A stretch of DNA of 64,000 nt from Caulobacter sp. Its GTDB lineage: Bacteria > Pseudomonadota > Alphaproteobacteria > Caulobacterales > Caulobacteraceae. The position numbers were made by a program, and so were the translations under genes. Positions 50,959 to 61,374 of this stretch are shown here, piece after piece. Below the pieces are notes generated by a model. The model had not been told where the DNA came from. It searched no databases and worked only from the letters and a program-made list of their open reading frames with translations. Position 1 is the first letter of the stretch. Each line of letters begins with the position of its first letter. The stretch covers positions 31,111 to 95,110 of the forward strand of contig JAUSMJ010000029.1 of assembly GCA_030645575.1 (NCBI GenBank), in the 5' to 3' direction.

Positions 50959-51602
50959 TTCGCGCGCGGCGGCGTGGCGGCCGCGCCGGCCGGCGGGGTG
51001 TCCATGCGCTCACGGTTGAAGGTGAACGACTTGATCTTGGCGTTCAGACCCGTGACCACCTGGCCGGTGATGTCCATGGCCGGGTTGCTCAGCAGGACGC
51101 CGTCGCCCAGCAGGATCGAGCAGTTGCGCGCCTGGTAGACGCTCACGGCGATCGGATCCAACTCCTGCAGCACGCGCATCAGCGCCTTGCGCTCGGTCTG
51201 CTGGACCTCGGTCTGGCGCAGCTGTTGCTTGCGCTTGAAGGCGTTGAAGCGGACCTGGAGGTTGGCGGCGCGGGCCTCGAGGGCGTCGGTCGGGCCGGCG
51301 GCGCGGGCCGTGTCGATGGCCTTGGCTTCGTTCTTGATCGCCGTGTCCTCGGCGGTGAGTTCGGCGTTCACCTCGGTGATGATCTGTTGCATGCGGGCGG
51401 CGACGTATTTGCCGACTTCCGACCCCTGCACGGCCTGTTCGCCGTTGTAGGTGCAGACCCCGGGAAGCGCCGGACCATGCCTGACCGGCGGGGCGGCAGG
51501 CGCGGCGGGACGCGGCGGGGGCGTCTGGGCCACGGTGGCCGAAGCGAAGGCGAGAGCTGCGGCCGCGCCGGCCGCGACCGCGAAGGTCTTGTTGAATCGC
51601 AT
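50955..51602 (-). CDS. ompH: OmpH/Skp-like periplasmic chaperone
   Basis: The 215-residue protein has a cleavable signal peptide (MRFNKTFAVAAGAAAALAFASATVAQ) and a long helical middle (about 75-145) rich in Lys, Arg, Glu and Gln that would form the Skp tentacles. The first part is Pro/Ala-rich and longer than in E. coli Skp, and the C-terminus is also Pro/Ala-rich. It follows bamA with 5 bases between, the conserved bamA-skp-lpxD order. The stop codon lies inside a hairpin repeat, so the original C-terminus may have been altered by insertion. Confidence 0.86.
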   Translation of the reverse strand: MRFNKTFAVAAGAAAALAFASATVAQTPPPRPAAPAAPPVRHGPALPGVCTYNGEQAVQGSEVGKYVAARMQQIITEVNAELTAEDTAIKNEAKAIDTARAAGPTDALEARAANLQVRFNAFKRKQQLRQTEVQQTERKALMRVLQELDPIAVSVYQARNCSILLGDGVLLSNPAMDITGQVVTGLNAKIKSFTFNRERMDTPPAGAAATPPRAN

Positions 51603-51607
51603 GGAGT

Positions 51608-54007
51608 CTAGAACCTTGTGGAGGTTGAGAAGCGGAATGTTTCCGTCTTGTCGTAGTCTTCTTTGGCCAGAATTTGGCTAAAGTCGAAACGGATGGGACC
51701 CATCGGCGAGCGCCAGAAGATCGACAGGCCGGCCGAAGCACGCAATCCAAGGTCATCCTTGATGCACGGCGTGACTGTCGTGCTCGATGTATCGCAGTCG
51801 ATGATCTGGCCGAACCGGTCGCGCTGGTCCGCGTCGTCAAGCAGGCCGACCGTGCCGACATCGGTGAACAGCGCGGCCTTGATGCCATACTGCTCGGGCA
51901 GGAAGGTGGGCACCGACAGCTCCAGCGAGCCGATGGCGTAGAGCTTGCCGCCGAGGGCGTCCGTGCGGCCGAACGAGGTGTCGCGCGGACCGATGCCGGC
52001 GACCTCGAAGCCGCGGAAGCTGTTGCCGCCCTTGTAGAAACGGTCGTTGATGCGGACGTCGTCGCCGCGCCAGCCGTCGATGTAGCCGAAGGTGCCGGTG
52101 GCGCTGAGGACGAAGTCCTTGTTGAAGCCGTGGTACCAGCCGCCATTCGACTCGGTCTTGAGATAGTTCACGTCGCCGCCGACGCCGGCCAGGTCCTGGT
52201 TCAGCTCGACGAAGAAGCCGCGGGTCGGCTTGAGGACATCGTTTCGGCGGTCCAGCCGGACCGTGTAGCCGACCAGCGAGGTGATGTTGGAGCCGCGCTG
52301 GGCGCAAAGGGTCGGCGAAACAAGTTCCTGACCAGGAATGCAGAAGGAATCGTCCACCACCACGTCGTCGGTGCGCAGGGTGTAGCGCAGGCCCATCGAC
52401 GCGTTGGTCGTCAGCGGGAAGCCAAGGCGCAGGCCTATGCCGGTCGAGCGGGTGTCGAAGGCGGTCTGCTGGCTGAAATCGTAGCGGTAGGAATAGACAT
52501 CGACGCCAGCGCGCAGGTCGCGGCCCAGAAAGCGCGGCTCGGTGAACGAGAAGTTGATCTGCTGGCGCAGCGAGCCGACCGAAATCCGGGCCTGCACGTT
52601 CTGGCCGCGGCCGCGGAAGTTCCGCTCGCTCACGCCCAGATCGAGGATGAGCTGATCGACCGAGCTGTAGCCGGCGCTGAACGACAGCTCCCCGGTGGGC
52701 TGTTCCTCGACCGTCACCCGCAGGGTGGTGCGGTCGGGGACGCCGCTGGGCACCTCATCGACGGTCACTTCCTTGAAGAAGCCCAGCGCGCGGATCTGCT
52801 GCTTGGAGCGATCGACCAGCACGCGATTGTAGGCGTCGCCCTCGGAGACGTTCATCTCGCGGCGAATGACGTAGTCCAGGGTGCGGGTGTTACCGACGAT
52901 ATCGATGCGGTCGATGTAGACGCGCGGACCTTCCTTGACCTGGAAGACCACATCGACGGTGCGGGTTTCGCGGTTGGGAATATAGCGCGGGCGGACATCG
53001 ACGAAGGCGAAGCCCGCGGCGCCAGCCGCGAAGGTCAACGAATCCGTCGCCTGTTCGATCAGCTCGTCCTGGTAGATCTGGCCAGCGCGGATCGGCAGCA
53101 GCTGCTGCAGCACCGTGCCGTCGAGCTTCTTCAGCTCGGTCTCGACGGTCAGCTTGCCGAACTTGTACTTCTCGCCTTCCTCGATGGTGTAGGTGACGAC
53201 GAAGCCATTGCGCTCGGGTGACAGCTCGGCCACGGCCGAGATCACGCGGAAGTCGTAGTAGCCCTTGTTGCGGTAGAACTTCCGCAGCTGTTCCTTGTCG
53301 TACTCGATCCGGTCGGGATCGTAGTTGTCGCTGCTCGACAGGAACTTGTACCAGTGGGACTCCTCGGTGACGATGACGTCCTGCAGGTCGCTGTCCGAGA
53401 AGGCCACGTTGCCGAGAATGTTGATGTCGAGGACCCCGCTCTTGGGGCCTTCGTTGATCTCGAAGATCAGGTCGATGCGCTTTTGCGGCAGCTCGACGAC
53501 CTTGGGCGTGACGGTCACGCCGATGCGGCCGGACTTGCGGTACAGTTCGATCAGGCGCTGGACGTCGGACTGCACCTTGGAGCGGGTGAAGATGCCGCGC
53601 GGGCGGATCGTCACCTCGTCGCGCAGCTTCTCTTCCTTGAGGGCGGAGTTCCCCTCGAAGATCACGCGGTTGATGATCGGGTTTTCGACCACCCGCACGA
53701 CCAGGTCGCCGTTCGGCTGCAGATCGATCTTCACGTCGGCGAACAGGTCCGTGCGGAACAGCGTCTTCAGCGCCACGTCGATGCGCGCTGAATCGACCGT
53801 GTCGCCCGGCTGGATCGGCAGGTAGGACAGAACCGTTCCCGCCTCGATGCGTTCATTGCCCTGGACAAGGATGCGCTGCACCACCCCCGACTCGACCTGG
53901 GCATAGGCCGCGGCCGGCAGGGTTAGCGCTGTCGATCCCATAAGGATCGCCGCAAGGGTGACAATTGCGGCGCTGTGCGCACGAACATGCTTCATTTGGT
54001 CTGCCAT
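51608..54007 (-). CDS. bamA: Outer-membrane protein assembly factor BamA
   Basis: The 799-residue protein has a signal peptide (AAIVTLAAILMGSTALTLPAAAYA), five POTRA domains (starting VVQRILVQGNERIEAGTVLS) and a C-terminal barrel. The barrel contains the lid-lock type motif region NGGWYHGF and FKGGNSFRGF-like sequence (FYKGGNSFRGFEVAGIGPRD). It ends in phenylalanine (FRFSTSTRF), the usual outer-membrane signature. BamA inserts beta-barrel proteins into the outer membrane. I choose the ATG at 54007 (MADQMKHVRAH); the ATG at 53995 is also possible. It follows rseP closely (17 bases). Confidence 0.97.
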   Translation of the reverse strand: MADQMKHVRAHSAAIVTLAAILMGSTALTLPAAAYAQVESGVVQRILVQGNERIEAGTVLSYLPIQPGDTVDSARIDVALKTLFRTDLFADVKIDLQPNGDLVVRVVENPIINRVIFEGNSALKEEKLRDEVTIRPRGIFTRSKVQSDVQRLIELYRKSGRIGVTVTPKVVELPQKRIDLIFEINEGPKSGVLDINILGNVAFSDSDLQDVIVTEESHWYKFLSSSDNYDPDRIEYDKEQLRKFYRNKGYYDFRVISAVAELSPERNGFVVTYTIEEGEKYKFGKLTVETELKKLDGTVLQQLLPIRAGQIYQDELIEQATDSLTFAAGAAGFAFVDVRPRYIPNRETRTVDVVFQVKEGPRVYIDRIDIVGNTRTLDYVIRREMNVSEGDAYNRVLVDRSKQQIRALGFFKEVTVDEVPSGVPDRTTLRVTVEEQPTGELSFSAGYSSVDQLILDLGVSERNFRGRGQNVQARISVGSLRQQINFSFTEPRFLGRDLRAGVDVYSYRYDFSQQTAFDTRSTGIGLRLGFPLTTNASMGLRYTLRTDDVVVDDSFCIPGQELVSPTLCAQRGSNITSLVGYTVRLDRRNDVLKPTRGFFVELNQDLAGVGGDVNYLKTESNGGWYHGFNKDFVLSATGTFGYIDGWRGDDVRINDRFYKGGNSFRGFEVAGIGPRDTSFGRTDALGGKLYAIGSLELSVPTFLPEQYGIKAALFTDVGTVGLLDDADQRDRFGQIIDCDTSSTTVTPCIKDDLGLRASAGLSIFWRSPMGPIRFDFSQILAKEDYDKTETFRFSTSTRF

Positions 54008-54024
54008 CGGCGGTCGGCGGGTGC

Positions 54025-55230
54025 TCACGAGAACAGACCACCAAGGAAGTTGAACACGTTGTAGCGCTGCAGGTCGTTCCACACCGCGAACAGCATGAAT
54101 CCCAACAGCAAGGCAAGACCAAGGCGATACCCGACCGCCTGGACATTTGCCGCCAGTGGCCTGCGGGCAACGGCTTCATAGGCGTAGAAGACCAGATGTC
54201 CGCCGTCCAGAACGGGGATCGGCAACAGATTCAGAAAGCCGACGCTGACCGAGAGAATCGCCGACAGCTGCAGCAGGGCGACGAAGGACCCGAACACCCC
54301 CATGGCGGCGTTGGGCGCGCCCTCGGCGCCCGCCTTGGCCACGGCGTCGGACGCGGCGGCGATGCCGATGAAGCCGCCCAGCTGGTCGGCCGGCACCTGG
54401 CCCCGCACCAGCCGGCCCAGGTAATAGAAGGTGGTGGAGAAGACCTCCCAGGTCTTTCGCGCGCCGCCGGCGACCGCCTGGACCGGGCCGTAGCGGACGC
54501 GCACCCGGTCTTCCGCCTGCTCGATGTGAGTCAGGCCCAGCACGCCGATCTTCTGGCGGGCGCCGGTCGGGTCGATGCGCTCCTTCAGGATCGGCGTGGC
54601 GACAAGCTCCAGCGCGCGGCCCGCCCGGTCGACCGTGAAGACGATCGGCACATTGGCGCGCACCACGGTGCGCTGGATGACATCCCGGAAGTCGCGGACC
54701 CGGCGGCCGTCGGCGGCCAGGATCACGTCGCCCGGCCGGAAGCCCGCCTTTTCGGCGGCGCTGCCGGGGGTCACCTCGGAGACGCGCGGCGTGCTCTGGA
54801 CCTGGCCGAACACGCCCAGCAACAGGGCGAACAGCAGGATCGCGAGGATGAAATTGGCCGCCGGGCCGGCCACGGTGATGATCGCCCGCTGCCATACCGG
54901 CTTGAAATGGAAGAATTTCCGCAGCGCGGACGGCGCGTTGTGGGCGAGGATCCTGGCCTTCATCTCGGCAAGGTCCTCCTGGTCCGGGATGCTGGCCGCG
55001 TTGTCGTCGCCCGCGAAACGGACATAGCCGCCCAGCGGAATCCAGCCGATCCGCCATTCGACGTCCCGCTTGTCGCGCCACTTGAAGATGGCCTGGCCAA
55101 AGCCGATCGAGAAGCTCTCGATCACGGTGCCAAAGGCCCGGGCCGCCCAATAGTGCCCCAGCTCATGAATCGTGACCACCAGGGTCAGCACGAACAGAAA
55201 CGGCAGAATCCATGACACCAGGTCGGGCAT
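54025..55230 (-). CDS. rseP: Site-2 protease RseP/MmpA
   Basis: The 401-residue intramembrane zinc metalloprotease has its HExxH motif (H22, E23, H26 in VVTIHELGHYWAA) in the first membrane segment, a PDZ domain (about 125-210, VTPGSAAEKAGFRPGDVILA) and the third zinc ligand in LLPIPVLDGGHLVFY. RseP-type enzymes cleave membrane-bound anti-sigma factors; the Caulobacter homologue MmpA also processes the polarity factor PodJ. The order dxr-rseP-bamA is conserved. Four membrane segments are expected. Confidence 0.96.
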   Translation of the reverse strand: MPDLVSWILPFLFVLTLVVTIHELGHYWAARAFGTVIESFSIGFGQAIFKWRDKRDVEWRIGWIPLGGYVRFAGDDNAASIPDQEDLAEMKARILAHNAPSALRKFFHFKPVWQRAIITVAGPAANFILAILLFALLLGVFGQVQSTPRVSEVTPGSAAEKAGFRPGDVILAADGRRVRDFRDVIQRTVVRANVPIVFTVDRAGRALELVATPILKERIDPTGARQKIGVLGLTHIEQAEDRVRVRYGPVQAVAGGARKTWEVFSTTFYYLGRLVRGQVPADQLGGFIGIAAASDAVAKAGAEGAPNAAMGVFGSFVALLQLSAILSVSVGFLNLLPIPVLDGGHLVFYAYEAVARRPLAANVQAVGYRLGLALLLGFMLFAVWNDLQRYNVFNFLGGLFS

Positions 55231-55251
55231 CGGCCGGCTACTCCCTTACGG

Positions 55252-56445
55252 TCAGTGGAAGACTGGACGTTGTGAAACCGCTTCGGCCGCAACCCGGCGA
55301 GCGCTCGCATCGACCATCATCGCGCCCTCGAGAGCGCCGTCCCCCACGCTGGCGGCCAGATCCCCCACACCGTTCATGCGGTCGAGGGTATCGGAAACCA
55401 GCGGGGCAATATCGAGAAAGCCGATCTTGCGGTCAAGGAAAGCCGCCACGGCGATCTCGTTGGCCGCGTTCATGGCGGCCGGCGCGCCGCCGCCGGCATT
55501 GAGCGCGGCGCGGGCGATGGCGATGGCCGGGAAGCGCGCCGCGTCGGGCGCCTCGAAGGTCAGCTGGCCCATCGCCGCCAGATCGAGCTTCGGCGCCGGC
55601 CACGGCAGTCGGTCGGGCCAGGCGAAGGCGCAGGCGATCGGGCTGCGCATGTCGGGCGGGCCCAGCTGGGCCAGGGTCGATCCGTCCTCGTACTCGACCA
55701 TGCTGTGGATCACCGATTGGGGATGAATGAGGACGTCGATGCGTTCGGCGGGCGTGGAGAAGAGGTAGGACGCCTCGATCATCTCCAGTCCCTTGTTCAT
55801 CATGGTCGCGGAATCGATCGAAATCTTGGCGCCCATGCTCCAGTTGGGGTGGGCCACGGCCTGTTCCGGCGTGGCCAGCGCCATCTGTTCGCGGCTCCAG
55901 GTGCGGAACGGGCCGCCGGAGGCCGTCAGGATCAGCCGCGCGACCCGGGTGATGCAGTCCGGTTGCAGCACCTGGAAGATCGCCGAATGTTCGGAGTCGA
56001 CCGGAATCACCTTGCCGCCGGCCAGCCGGGCCGTCTCCAGCAGGGCCGGGCCGGCGCAGACCAGGCTCTCCTTGTTGGCCAGGGCGATCACCGAGCCCAT
56101 GCGGGCGGCGGCCAGGGTCGGCGCCAGGCCTGCCGCGCCGACGATGGCCGACATGACCCAGTCGGCGCCCATGGCGGCGGCGTCCTGAACGGCCAGGGCC
56201 CCGCCGGCGCAGGCGATGCCGCTGCCGGTCAGCCGCTCGCGCAGTTCGCCGAGCAGCGATTCCTGCTCGATCACGGCGACCCGGGGCCGCCAGCGCAGGG
56301 CCTGTTGCGCCAGTTTCTCGACGTTGCGGCCGGCGGTCAGGGCGAGGATCTCGACCTCGCAGCCCGACTGGTCGAACAGGTCGAGGGTGGAGACCCCGAT
56401 CGAGCCGGTCGAGCCCAGGACGACGACGGTGCGAGCGGCGGTCAA
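55252..56445 (-). CDS. dxr: 1-deoxy-D-xylulose 5-phosphate reductoisomerase
   Basis: The 397-residue NADPH enzyme makes 2-C-methyl-D-erythritol 4-phosphate, the precursor later used by IspDF at 8.6-9.8 kb. It has the NADPH loop [29 protein letters not shown], metal and substrate residues in [12 protein letters not shown], the loop LTASGGPFR and the motif [23 protein letters not shown] (read in two parts). The start is a TTG at 56445 that overlaps the cdsA stop (TTGA), giving [11 protein letters not shown]. No ATG or GTG in a suitable place competes. Confidence 0.95.
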   Translation of the reverse strand: MTAARTVVVLGSTGSIGVSTLDLFDQSGCEVEILALTAGRNVEKLAQQALRWRPRVAVIEQESLLGELRERLTGSGIACAGGALAVQDAAAMGADWVMSAIVGAAGLAPTLAAARMGSVIALANKESLVCAGPALLETARLAGGKVIPVDSEHSAIFQVLQPDCITRVARLILTASGGPFRTWSREQMALATPEQAVAHPNWSMGAKISIDSATMMNKGLEMIEASYLFSTPAERIDVLIHPQSVIHSMVEYEDGSTLAQLGPPDMRSPIACAFAWPDRLPWPAPKLDLAAMGQLTFEAPDAARFPAIAIARAALNAGGGAPAAMNAANEIAVAAFLDRKIGFLDIAPLVSDTLDRMNGVGDLAASVGDGALEGAMMVDASARRVAAEAVSQRPVFH

Positions 56446-57269
56446 GCGGGCCAGCCCCAGTGATCGATCAGCCGCGCCCCGGCGATGACCACCGATGCGA
56501 ACATCAGGCCATCGACACGATCGAGCAGGCCGCCATGCCCCGGAATCAGGTCGCCCGAATCCTTCACGCCGAATCTTCGCTTCAAGGCAGACTCCCACAG
56601 ATCGCCCGCCATGGTGGCCAGGCCCCCGGCCAGACCGACCAGGGCGGCCGCGTGCCAGACAAGCGTGGCATCGGAAAAGGTCGCGACCATGACCGCGGCG
56701 ATCATCGCCCCGACCAGCCCGCCGAAGAAGCCCGACCAGGTCTTGTTGGGCGAGAACCGCGGCCACAGCTTGGGGCCCTTCAGCGCGCTGCCGACGAGGA
56801 AGGCGCAGATGTCGGCCGACCAGGTCACGGCGAACAGCATGGTCGCCCAGCTGCGGCCGTGTTCCTCGCCGCGCAGCCACAGCAGGGCGATGGCGCAGGG
56901 GGCGATGTAGATCACGCCATAGGCCGCGTCGGCGGGCCGCTCGGCCGTGCCGCGCGCCACCAGGGCCGACAGCGCCGCGCCGATCACGACCAGGGTCCAG
57001 GCCAGCGCCGGCTGGTGGAAATACATGGCGAAGACGCTGGCCAGCACCCCGACCGTCACGGCCGTGGCGATGCGGACCGGCGCGACGGGCGCGCTCATCA
57101 CGCCCCATTCGTTGGCCAGCAGGGCGACGCTGACGGAGACGAGCAGCAGCCAGGCCCAGCCCCCGAACCACAACGCCAGGATGACGGCGGGGATCAGCAC
57201 GCTGGCCGAGGCGATCCGTGTCCCCAGGTTGTTCCAGTCGAACCGTCTAGCCGGCGGCGAGGACGTCAT
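56442..57269 (-). CDS. cdsA: Phosphatidate cytidylyltransferase
   Basis: The membrane enzyme (275 residues with this start) makes CDP-diacylglycerol for all phospholipids. It has about seven hydrophobic segments and the CdsA signature near the C-terminus, [20 protein letters not shown] followed by [13 protein letters not shown] use the ATG at 57269 ([19 protein letters not shown]); ATGs at 57287 and 57299 in the same frame would overlap uppS more. The downstream end overlaps the dxr start. Confidence 0.93.
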   Translation of the reverse strand: MTSSPPARRFDWNNLGTRIASASVLIPAVILALWFGGWAWLLLVSVSVALLANEWGVMSAPVAPVRIATAVTVGVLASVFAMYFHQPALAWTLVVIGAALSALVARGTAERPADAAYGVIYIAPCAIALLWLRGEEHGRSWATMLFAVTWSADICAFLVGSALKGPKLWPRFSPNKTWSGFFGGLVGAMIAAVMVATFSDATLVWHAAALVGLAGGLATMAGDLWESALKRRFGVKDSGDLIPGHGGLLDRVDGLMFASVVIAGARLIDHWGWPA

Positions 57270-57981
57270 CGGACGCGGCTCCGCCATAACGCCGTTCACG
57301 GGCCCGGAATTCGGCGATCGCCGCCCTCAGATGGTCAGGCCCGTAGTCCGGCCAGTAGACGTCCTGGAACACCAGCTCGGCATAGGCGCATTCCCAGAGC
57401 AGGAAGTTGGACAGACGCCGCTCGCCGCTGGTCCGCACGATCAGATCCGGCGCCGGGGTGTCGGCCGTCGACAGCCGTTGTTCGAACATGGCCTCGTCCA
57501 GGTCGGCCGCGCGGGCCCTGCCCTGCTCGACGTCCTCGGCGAAGCGCCGGGCCGCGTCGGTGATGTCGGCCCGACCGCCGTAGTTGAACGCCACCTGCAG
57601 CAGGAAGCGGGTATTGTGCGCCGTGCGGGCCTCGGCCCTGTCGATCACGGCGAGAATGTCCGGTTTGAGGCCCGTGCGGCGGCCGATCACGCGCACCTTG
57701 ACGCCCTCGCGCACCAGGCGTTCGAGGTCGCTCTCCACATAGGCCTTCAGCAGGCTCATCAGCTCCGACACCTCGGCCATCGGCCGACGCCAGTTCTCCG
57801 TGGAAAAGCCGAATACAGTCAGCGTATCGACGCCGAGACCGGAGGCGGCCTCGACCGTGCGTTTGAGGGCCTTCACGCCCTCCCGGTGACCGAAAGTGCG
57901 TGGCAGACCGCGTTGTTTGGCCCAGCGCCCGTTGCCATCCATGATGATGGCGACATGCAGCGGCCCGTCCGTCGGCGTCAT
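57247..57981 (-). CDS. uppS: Undecaprenyl diphosphate synthase
   Basis: The 244-residue cis-prenyltransferase makes the C55 carrier for peptidoglycan and O-antigen. The catalytic aspartate D15 is in HVAIIMDGNGRWAKQRGL, followed by HREGVKALKRTV, FGFSTENWRRP, FNYGGRADI and LIVRTSGERRLSNFLLWECA. The ATG at 57981 has GAGGGAG five bases upstream and gives the usual length; TTG 58020 and ATG 58011 are weaker alternatives. It overlaps cdsA by about 23 bases. Confidence 0.95.
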   Translation of the reverse strand: MTPTDGPLHVAIIMDGNGRWAKQRGLPRTFGHREGVKALKRTVEAASGLGVDTLTVFGFSTENWRRPMAEVSELMSLLKAYVESDLERLVREGVKVRVIGRRTGLKPDILAVIDRAEARTAHNTRFLLQVAFNYGGRADITDAARRFAEDVEQGRARAADLDEAMFEQRLSTADTPAPDLIVRTSGERRLSNFLLWECAYAELVFQDVYWPDYGPDHLRAAIAEFRARERRYGGAASDDVLAAG

Positions 57982-58030
57982 CGCCACTCCCTCATGCCCG
58001 TCGCGCGCCATCCCCCGCAAGACGTATCGC

Positions 58031-58597
58031 CTAAACCTGCATGATCTCTTGTTCTTTGGTTTTCAAGGTCTCGTCGACCCGCTTGACGGCCTCGTCGGTC
58101 ATCTTCTGAACCTCGCCATCCATGCGGCGATGCTCGTCCTGGGTGATGACCGCGTCCTTCTCGGCCTTCCTCAGGTCGTCCATGGCCTCGCGGCGCACAT
58201 TGCGCACGGCGATCTTCTGCTGTTCGGCGTATTTGCCGGCGATCTTGACCAGATCCTTGCGCCGCTCTTCGGTCAGCGGCGGCACCGGAATGCGCAGATT
58301 CTGCCCCTCGACCACGGGGTTGAACCCCAGGCCGGAGTTGCGGATCGCCTTCTCGACGGAGACCACCAGGCCCCGGTCCCAGACGCTGACGCTGATCGAG
58401 CGCGGCTCGGGCACGCTGACCGAGCCGACCTGGTTCAGCGGCACGGTGTTGCCGTAGGCCTCGACATGCACCTGGTCGAGCAGGCCAGCCGAGGCGCGCC
58501 CCGTGCGCAGGCTGGCGAACTCGTCCTTCAGCGCGGAGACGGCCTTGTCCATGCGGCCCTTGTAGGCGCTCAGCACGGGTTTTTCGGTCGCGGCCAT
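58031..58597 (-). CDS. frr: Ribosome recycling factor
   Basis: The 188-residue protein splits post-termination ribosomes together with EF-G. It has the typical SALKDEFASLRTGRASAGLL, the hinge sequences VSVWDRGLVVSVEKAIRNSG and LGFNPVVEGQNLRIPVPPLT, and the final helix with MTDEAVKRVDETLKTKEQEI. It lies between pyrH and uppS in the conserved rpsB-tsf-pyrH-frr-uppS order. Confidence 0.98.
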   Translation of the reverse strand: MAATEKPVLSAYKGRMDKAVSALKDEFASLRTGRASAGLLDQVHVEAYGNTVPLNQVGSVSVPEPRSISVSVWDRGLVVSVEKAIRNSGLGFNPVVEGQNLRIPVPPLTEERRKDLVKIAGKYAEQQKIAVRNVRREAMDDLRKAEKDAVITQDEHRRMDGEVQKMTDEAVKRVDETLKTKEQEIMQV

Positions 58598-58617
58598 GTG
58601 CAGGCTCCTTCTTCTTC

Positions 58618-59340
58618 CTATGCAGCCCCGGAGATGACGGTGTGAACGCCCTCGCCGCGCAGCACCTTCATCAGATTACCCCGTTCGCGGATCGAAAAGA
58701 CCACGATGGGAATGCCGTTCTCGCGCATCAGGCTGATCGCCGAGGCGTCCATGACCTTCAGGTCCTTGGCCAGCACGTCGTGATAGGTCAGCCGATCGAA
58801 CCGCTGGGCGGTCTTGTCCTTCTTCGGGTCGGCCGTATAGACGCCGTCCACGCTGGTGCCCTTGAACAGGGCGTCGCACTTCATTTCCGCCGCGCGCAGG
58901 GCCGCGCCGCTGTCGGTGGTGAAGAACGGGTTGCCGGTGCCGGCGGCGAAGATCACCACCCGGCCCTTTTCCAGATGCCGTTCGGCGCGGCGGCGGATCA
59001 GCGGCTCGCAGACGGTCGGCATCGGGATGGCGGACTGCACCCGCGTCGAGACGCCGATGCGCTCAAGCGCGTCCTGCATGGCCAGGGCGTTCATCACCGT
59101 GGCCAGCATGCCCATATAGTCGGCGCTGGCCCGCTCCATGCCCTTGGCCGCGCCGGCCAGGCCGCGGAAGATGTTGCCGCCGCCGATGACCAGGCACAGC
59201 TCGATACCGCTGTCGGCGACCTGCTTGATATCGCGCGCCACGGCCTCGACCGTGCCCATGTCGATGCCGAAGGCGGAATCGCCCATCAGCACCTCGCCGG
59301 AGACCTTCACCAGGATGCGTTTGTAGGTCTTGGTCGGCAT
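58618..59340 (-). CDS. pyrH: UMP kinase
   Basis: The 240-residue amino-acid-kinase-fold enzyme phosphorylates UMP. It begins [20 protein letters not shown], with [31 protein letters not shown] and [11 protein letters not shown] as nucleotide and GTP-regulation parts. It is 20 bases upstream of frr. A hairpin lies between it and tsf. Confidence 0.98.
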   Translation of the reverse strand: MPTKTYKRILVKVSGEVLMGDSAFGIDMGTVEAVARDIKQVADSGIELCLVIGGGNIFRGLAGAAKGMERASADYMGMLATVMNALAMQDALERIGVSTRVQSAIPMPTVCEPLIRRRAERHLEKGRVVIFAAGTGNPFFTTDSGAALRAAEMKCDALFKGTSVDGVYTADPKKDKTAQRFDRLTYHDVLAKDLKVMDASAISLMRENGIPIVVFSIRERGNLMKVLRGEGVHTVISGAA

Positions 59341-59385
59341 GGGGGTCCGGCGGTTCGCGAGTCAGGTCGGGTGGAACATAGACCA

Positions 59386-59417
59386 AGGGCGCCCCCGACG
59401 TCAGCCGGGAGCGCCCT
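59386..59417 (-). terminator. Hairpin between tsf and pyrH
   Basis: Arms AGGGCGCTCCCGG and CGGGGGCGCCCT (minus strand) form a stable stem in the 99-base gap after tsf. There is no T-run. It may attenuate rather than stop transcription into pyrH. Confidence 0.6.
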
Positions 59418-59439
59418 CTTCAGGTCTTCGGTCGGCGGA

Positions 59440-60378
59440 TCAGTTCCCGCCGGTCATCGAGGCGACTTCGGCGGCGAAGTCGCTGACTTCCTTCTCGACG
59501 CCCTCGCCCAGGGCCAGGCGCACGAAACCGACCACCTTGATCGGCGCGCCGAGCGCCTTGCCGGTGGCTTCGACCAGCTGCTCGATGGTCTGGTCCGGGT
59601 TCATGACGAAGGCCTGCTTCAGCAGCACGACTTCCTCGTAGAACTTGCGAATCCGGCCCTCGACCATCTTCTCGACCACCGACTCGGGCTTGCCCGAGGC
59701 CAGGGCCTGTTCGGTGAAGACAGCGCGTTCGCGCTCGACGTTGGCCTGGTCCAGATCGTCGGTCGACAGCGACATCGGGTTGGTCGCGGCCACGTGCATG
59801 GCGATCTTGCGGCCCAGCTCCTGCAGCGCGGCCTGGTCGCCCGCGCCTTCCAGCGCGACGAGCACGCCGATCTTGCCGAGATCCGGCGCCACGGCGTTGT
59901 GCACATAGGCGCCGATCGCGCCGGGCGAGACCGCGAAGCTGGCCGAGCGGCGCACCATCATGTTCTCGCCGATGGTGGCGATCAGCTGGGTGACCATGTC
60001 GCCGATGACCTCGCCGTCGGCCGTGGTGGCCGCGATGATGTCCTCGACGCCGCCGGCGACGTCGAGCGCCGCCAGGGCGGTCTTGCGCGCGGCGGTCTGG
60101 AACAGCTCGTTGCGGGCGACGAAGTCGGTCTCGGCGTTCAGCTCGATGACCGCGGCGGTCATGCCCGCGCCGTCCTTGCGGCTGGCGATGGCGATCAGGC
60201 CCTCGGCCGCGGCGCGGTCGGCCTTCTTGGCGGCCTTGCTGAGGCCCTTGGCGCGCAGCCAGTCGATCGACGCGTCCATGTCGCCGTCGTTTTCGACGAG
60301 GGCGCGCTTGCAGTCCATCATGCCAACGCCGGTCTTTTCGCGCAGGTCCTTGACCAGCGCCGCGGTGATTTCCGCCAT
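59440..60378 (-). CDS. tsf: Elongation factor Ts
   Basis: The 312-residue nucleotide-exchange factor for EF-Tu starts [20 protein letters not shown] and includes [13 protein letters not shown] and the core sequence [16 protein letters not shown]. The C-terminal module ends VKEVSD-like ([21 protein letters not shown]). It is 99 bases downstream of rpsB with a hairpin between, as in most bacteria. Confidence 0.98.
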   Translation of the reverse strand: MAEITAALVKDLREKTGVGMMDCKRALVENDGDMDASIDWLRAKGLSKAAKKADRAAAEGLIAIASRKDGAGMTAAVIELNAETDFVARNELFQTAARKTALAALDVAGGVEDIIAATTADGEVIGDMVTQLIATIGENMMVRRSASFAVSPGAIGAYVHNAVAPDLGKIGVLVALEGAGDQAALQELGRKIAMHVAATNPMSLSTDDLDQANVERERAVFTEQALASGKPESVVEKMVEGRIRKFYEEVVLLKQAFVMNPDQTIEQLVEATGKALGAPIKVVGFVRLALGEGVEKEVSDFAAEVASMTGGN

Positions 60379-60411
60379 ATCATGTCCTCCTGAGTTGGGA
60401 CTTATAGGGGT

Positions 60412-60437
60412 GCGGCCCGGCCTTACGGCCGGGCTGC
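60412..60437 (-). terminator. Hairpin between rpsB and tsf
   Basis: Arms GCAGCCCGGCC and GGCCGGGCCGC with a GTAA loop. A second small stem, GTTCCCC/GGGAAC, lies at 60459-60475. No T-run follows; it probably tunes readthrough between rpsB and tsf. Confidence 0.6.
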
Positions 60438-60477
60438 GAAGGGTGTGTGAAGCTCAAGGTTCCCTTGCGGGGAACGA

Positions 60478-61374
60478 TCAGCTGGCGGCGGGCTCTTCCG
60501 AAACGGCTTCAACGGCCGCTTCGGCCGCCACGGGGGCTTCGGCCGGGGCGGCTTCCGGGGCCGCGACGGCCTCCGGTTCAGCGGCGGCGGGGGCGGCGAC
60601 GGGAGCGGGCTCCGGCGTAAGCTCTCGGGCCAGCGTGGGCTCGACGGGGGCTTCCGAGGCGCCGATATCGACGCCGCTGGCCACCACGCCGGCTGCCATG
60701 CCGTCGAGCACGGCGTCGGCGATCAGGTCGCAGTACAGCTGGATGGCGCGGGCGGCGTCATCGTTGCCCGGGATCGGATAGGTGATGCCGTCAGGGTCGC
60801 AGTTGGTGTCCAGGATCGCGATGACCGGGATGTTCAGCTTGCGGGCCTCGAGGATGGCGATCGCTTCCTTGTTGGTGTCGATCACGAACATGATGTCGGG
60901 GATGCCGCCCATGTTCTTGATGCCGCCCAGGCTCAGCTCGAGCTTGTCGCGCTCGCGCGTCAGCTGCAGCAGCTCCTTCTTGGTGCGGCCGCCGCCGTCG
61001 CCGTCGAGCACGCCTTCCAGCTCGCGCAGGCGCGAGATCGAACCGGAGATGGTCCGCCAGTTGGTCAGGGTGCCGCCGAGCCAGCGGTGGTTGACGTAGT
61101 ACTGGGCGCAGCGCTTGGCGGCCGTGGCCACCGGATCGGACGCCTGGCGCTTGGTGCCGACGAACAGCACCCGGCCGCCGGCGGCCGCGACTTCGCGGAC
61201 CTTGACGAGGGCCTGGTGCAGCAGCGGGATCGACTGCGACAGATCGATGATGTGGATGTTCGAGCGCGAGCCGAAGATGTAGCGGTCCATCTTCGGGTTC
61301 CAGCGGTGCGTCTGGTGACCGAAGTGGGCGCCCGCTTCAAGCAGCTGGCGCATGGAGAACTCGGGGAGAGCCAT
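60478..61374 (-). CDS. rpsB: 30S ribosomal protein S2
   Basis: The 298-residue protein has the S2 core (about 1-235: [20 protein letters not shown]-type start, [58 protein letters not shown]). An extra tail of about 60 residues, made mainly of Ala, Pro and Glu, follows (from about 240 to the end). Such acidic Ala/Pro tails occur on several alphaproteobacterial ribosomal proteins. It begins the rpsB-tsf-pyrH-frr cluster. Confidence 0.98.
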   Translation of the reverse strand: MALPEFSMRQLLEAGAHFGHQTHRWNPKMDRYIFGSRSNIHIIDLSQSIPLLHQALVKVREVAAAGGRVLFVGTKRQASDPVATAAKRCAQYYVNHRWLGGTLTNWRTISGSISRLRELEGVLDGDGGGRTKKELLQLTRERDKLELSLGGIKNMGGIPDIMFVIDTNKEAIAILEARKLNIPVIAILDTNCDPDGITYPIPGNDDAARAIQLYCDLIADAVLDGMAAGVVASGVDIGASEAPVEPTLARELTPEPAPVAAPAAAEPEAVAAPEAAPAEAPVAAEAAVEAVSEEPAAS

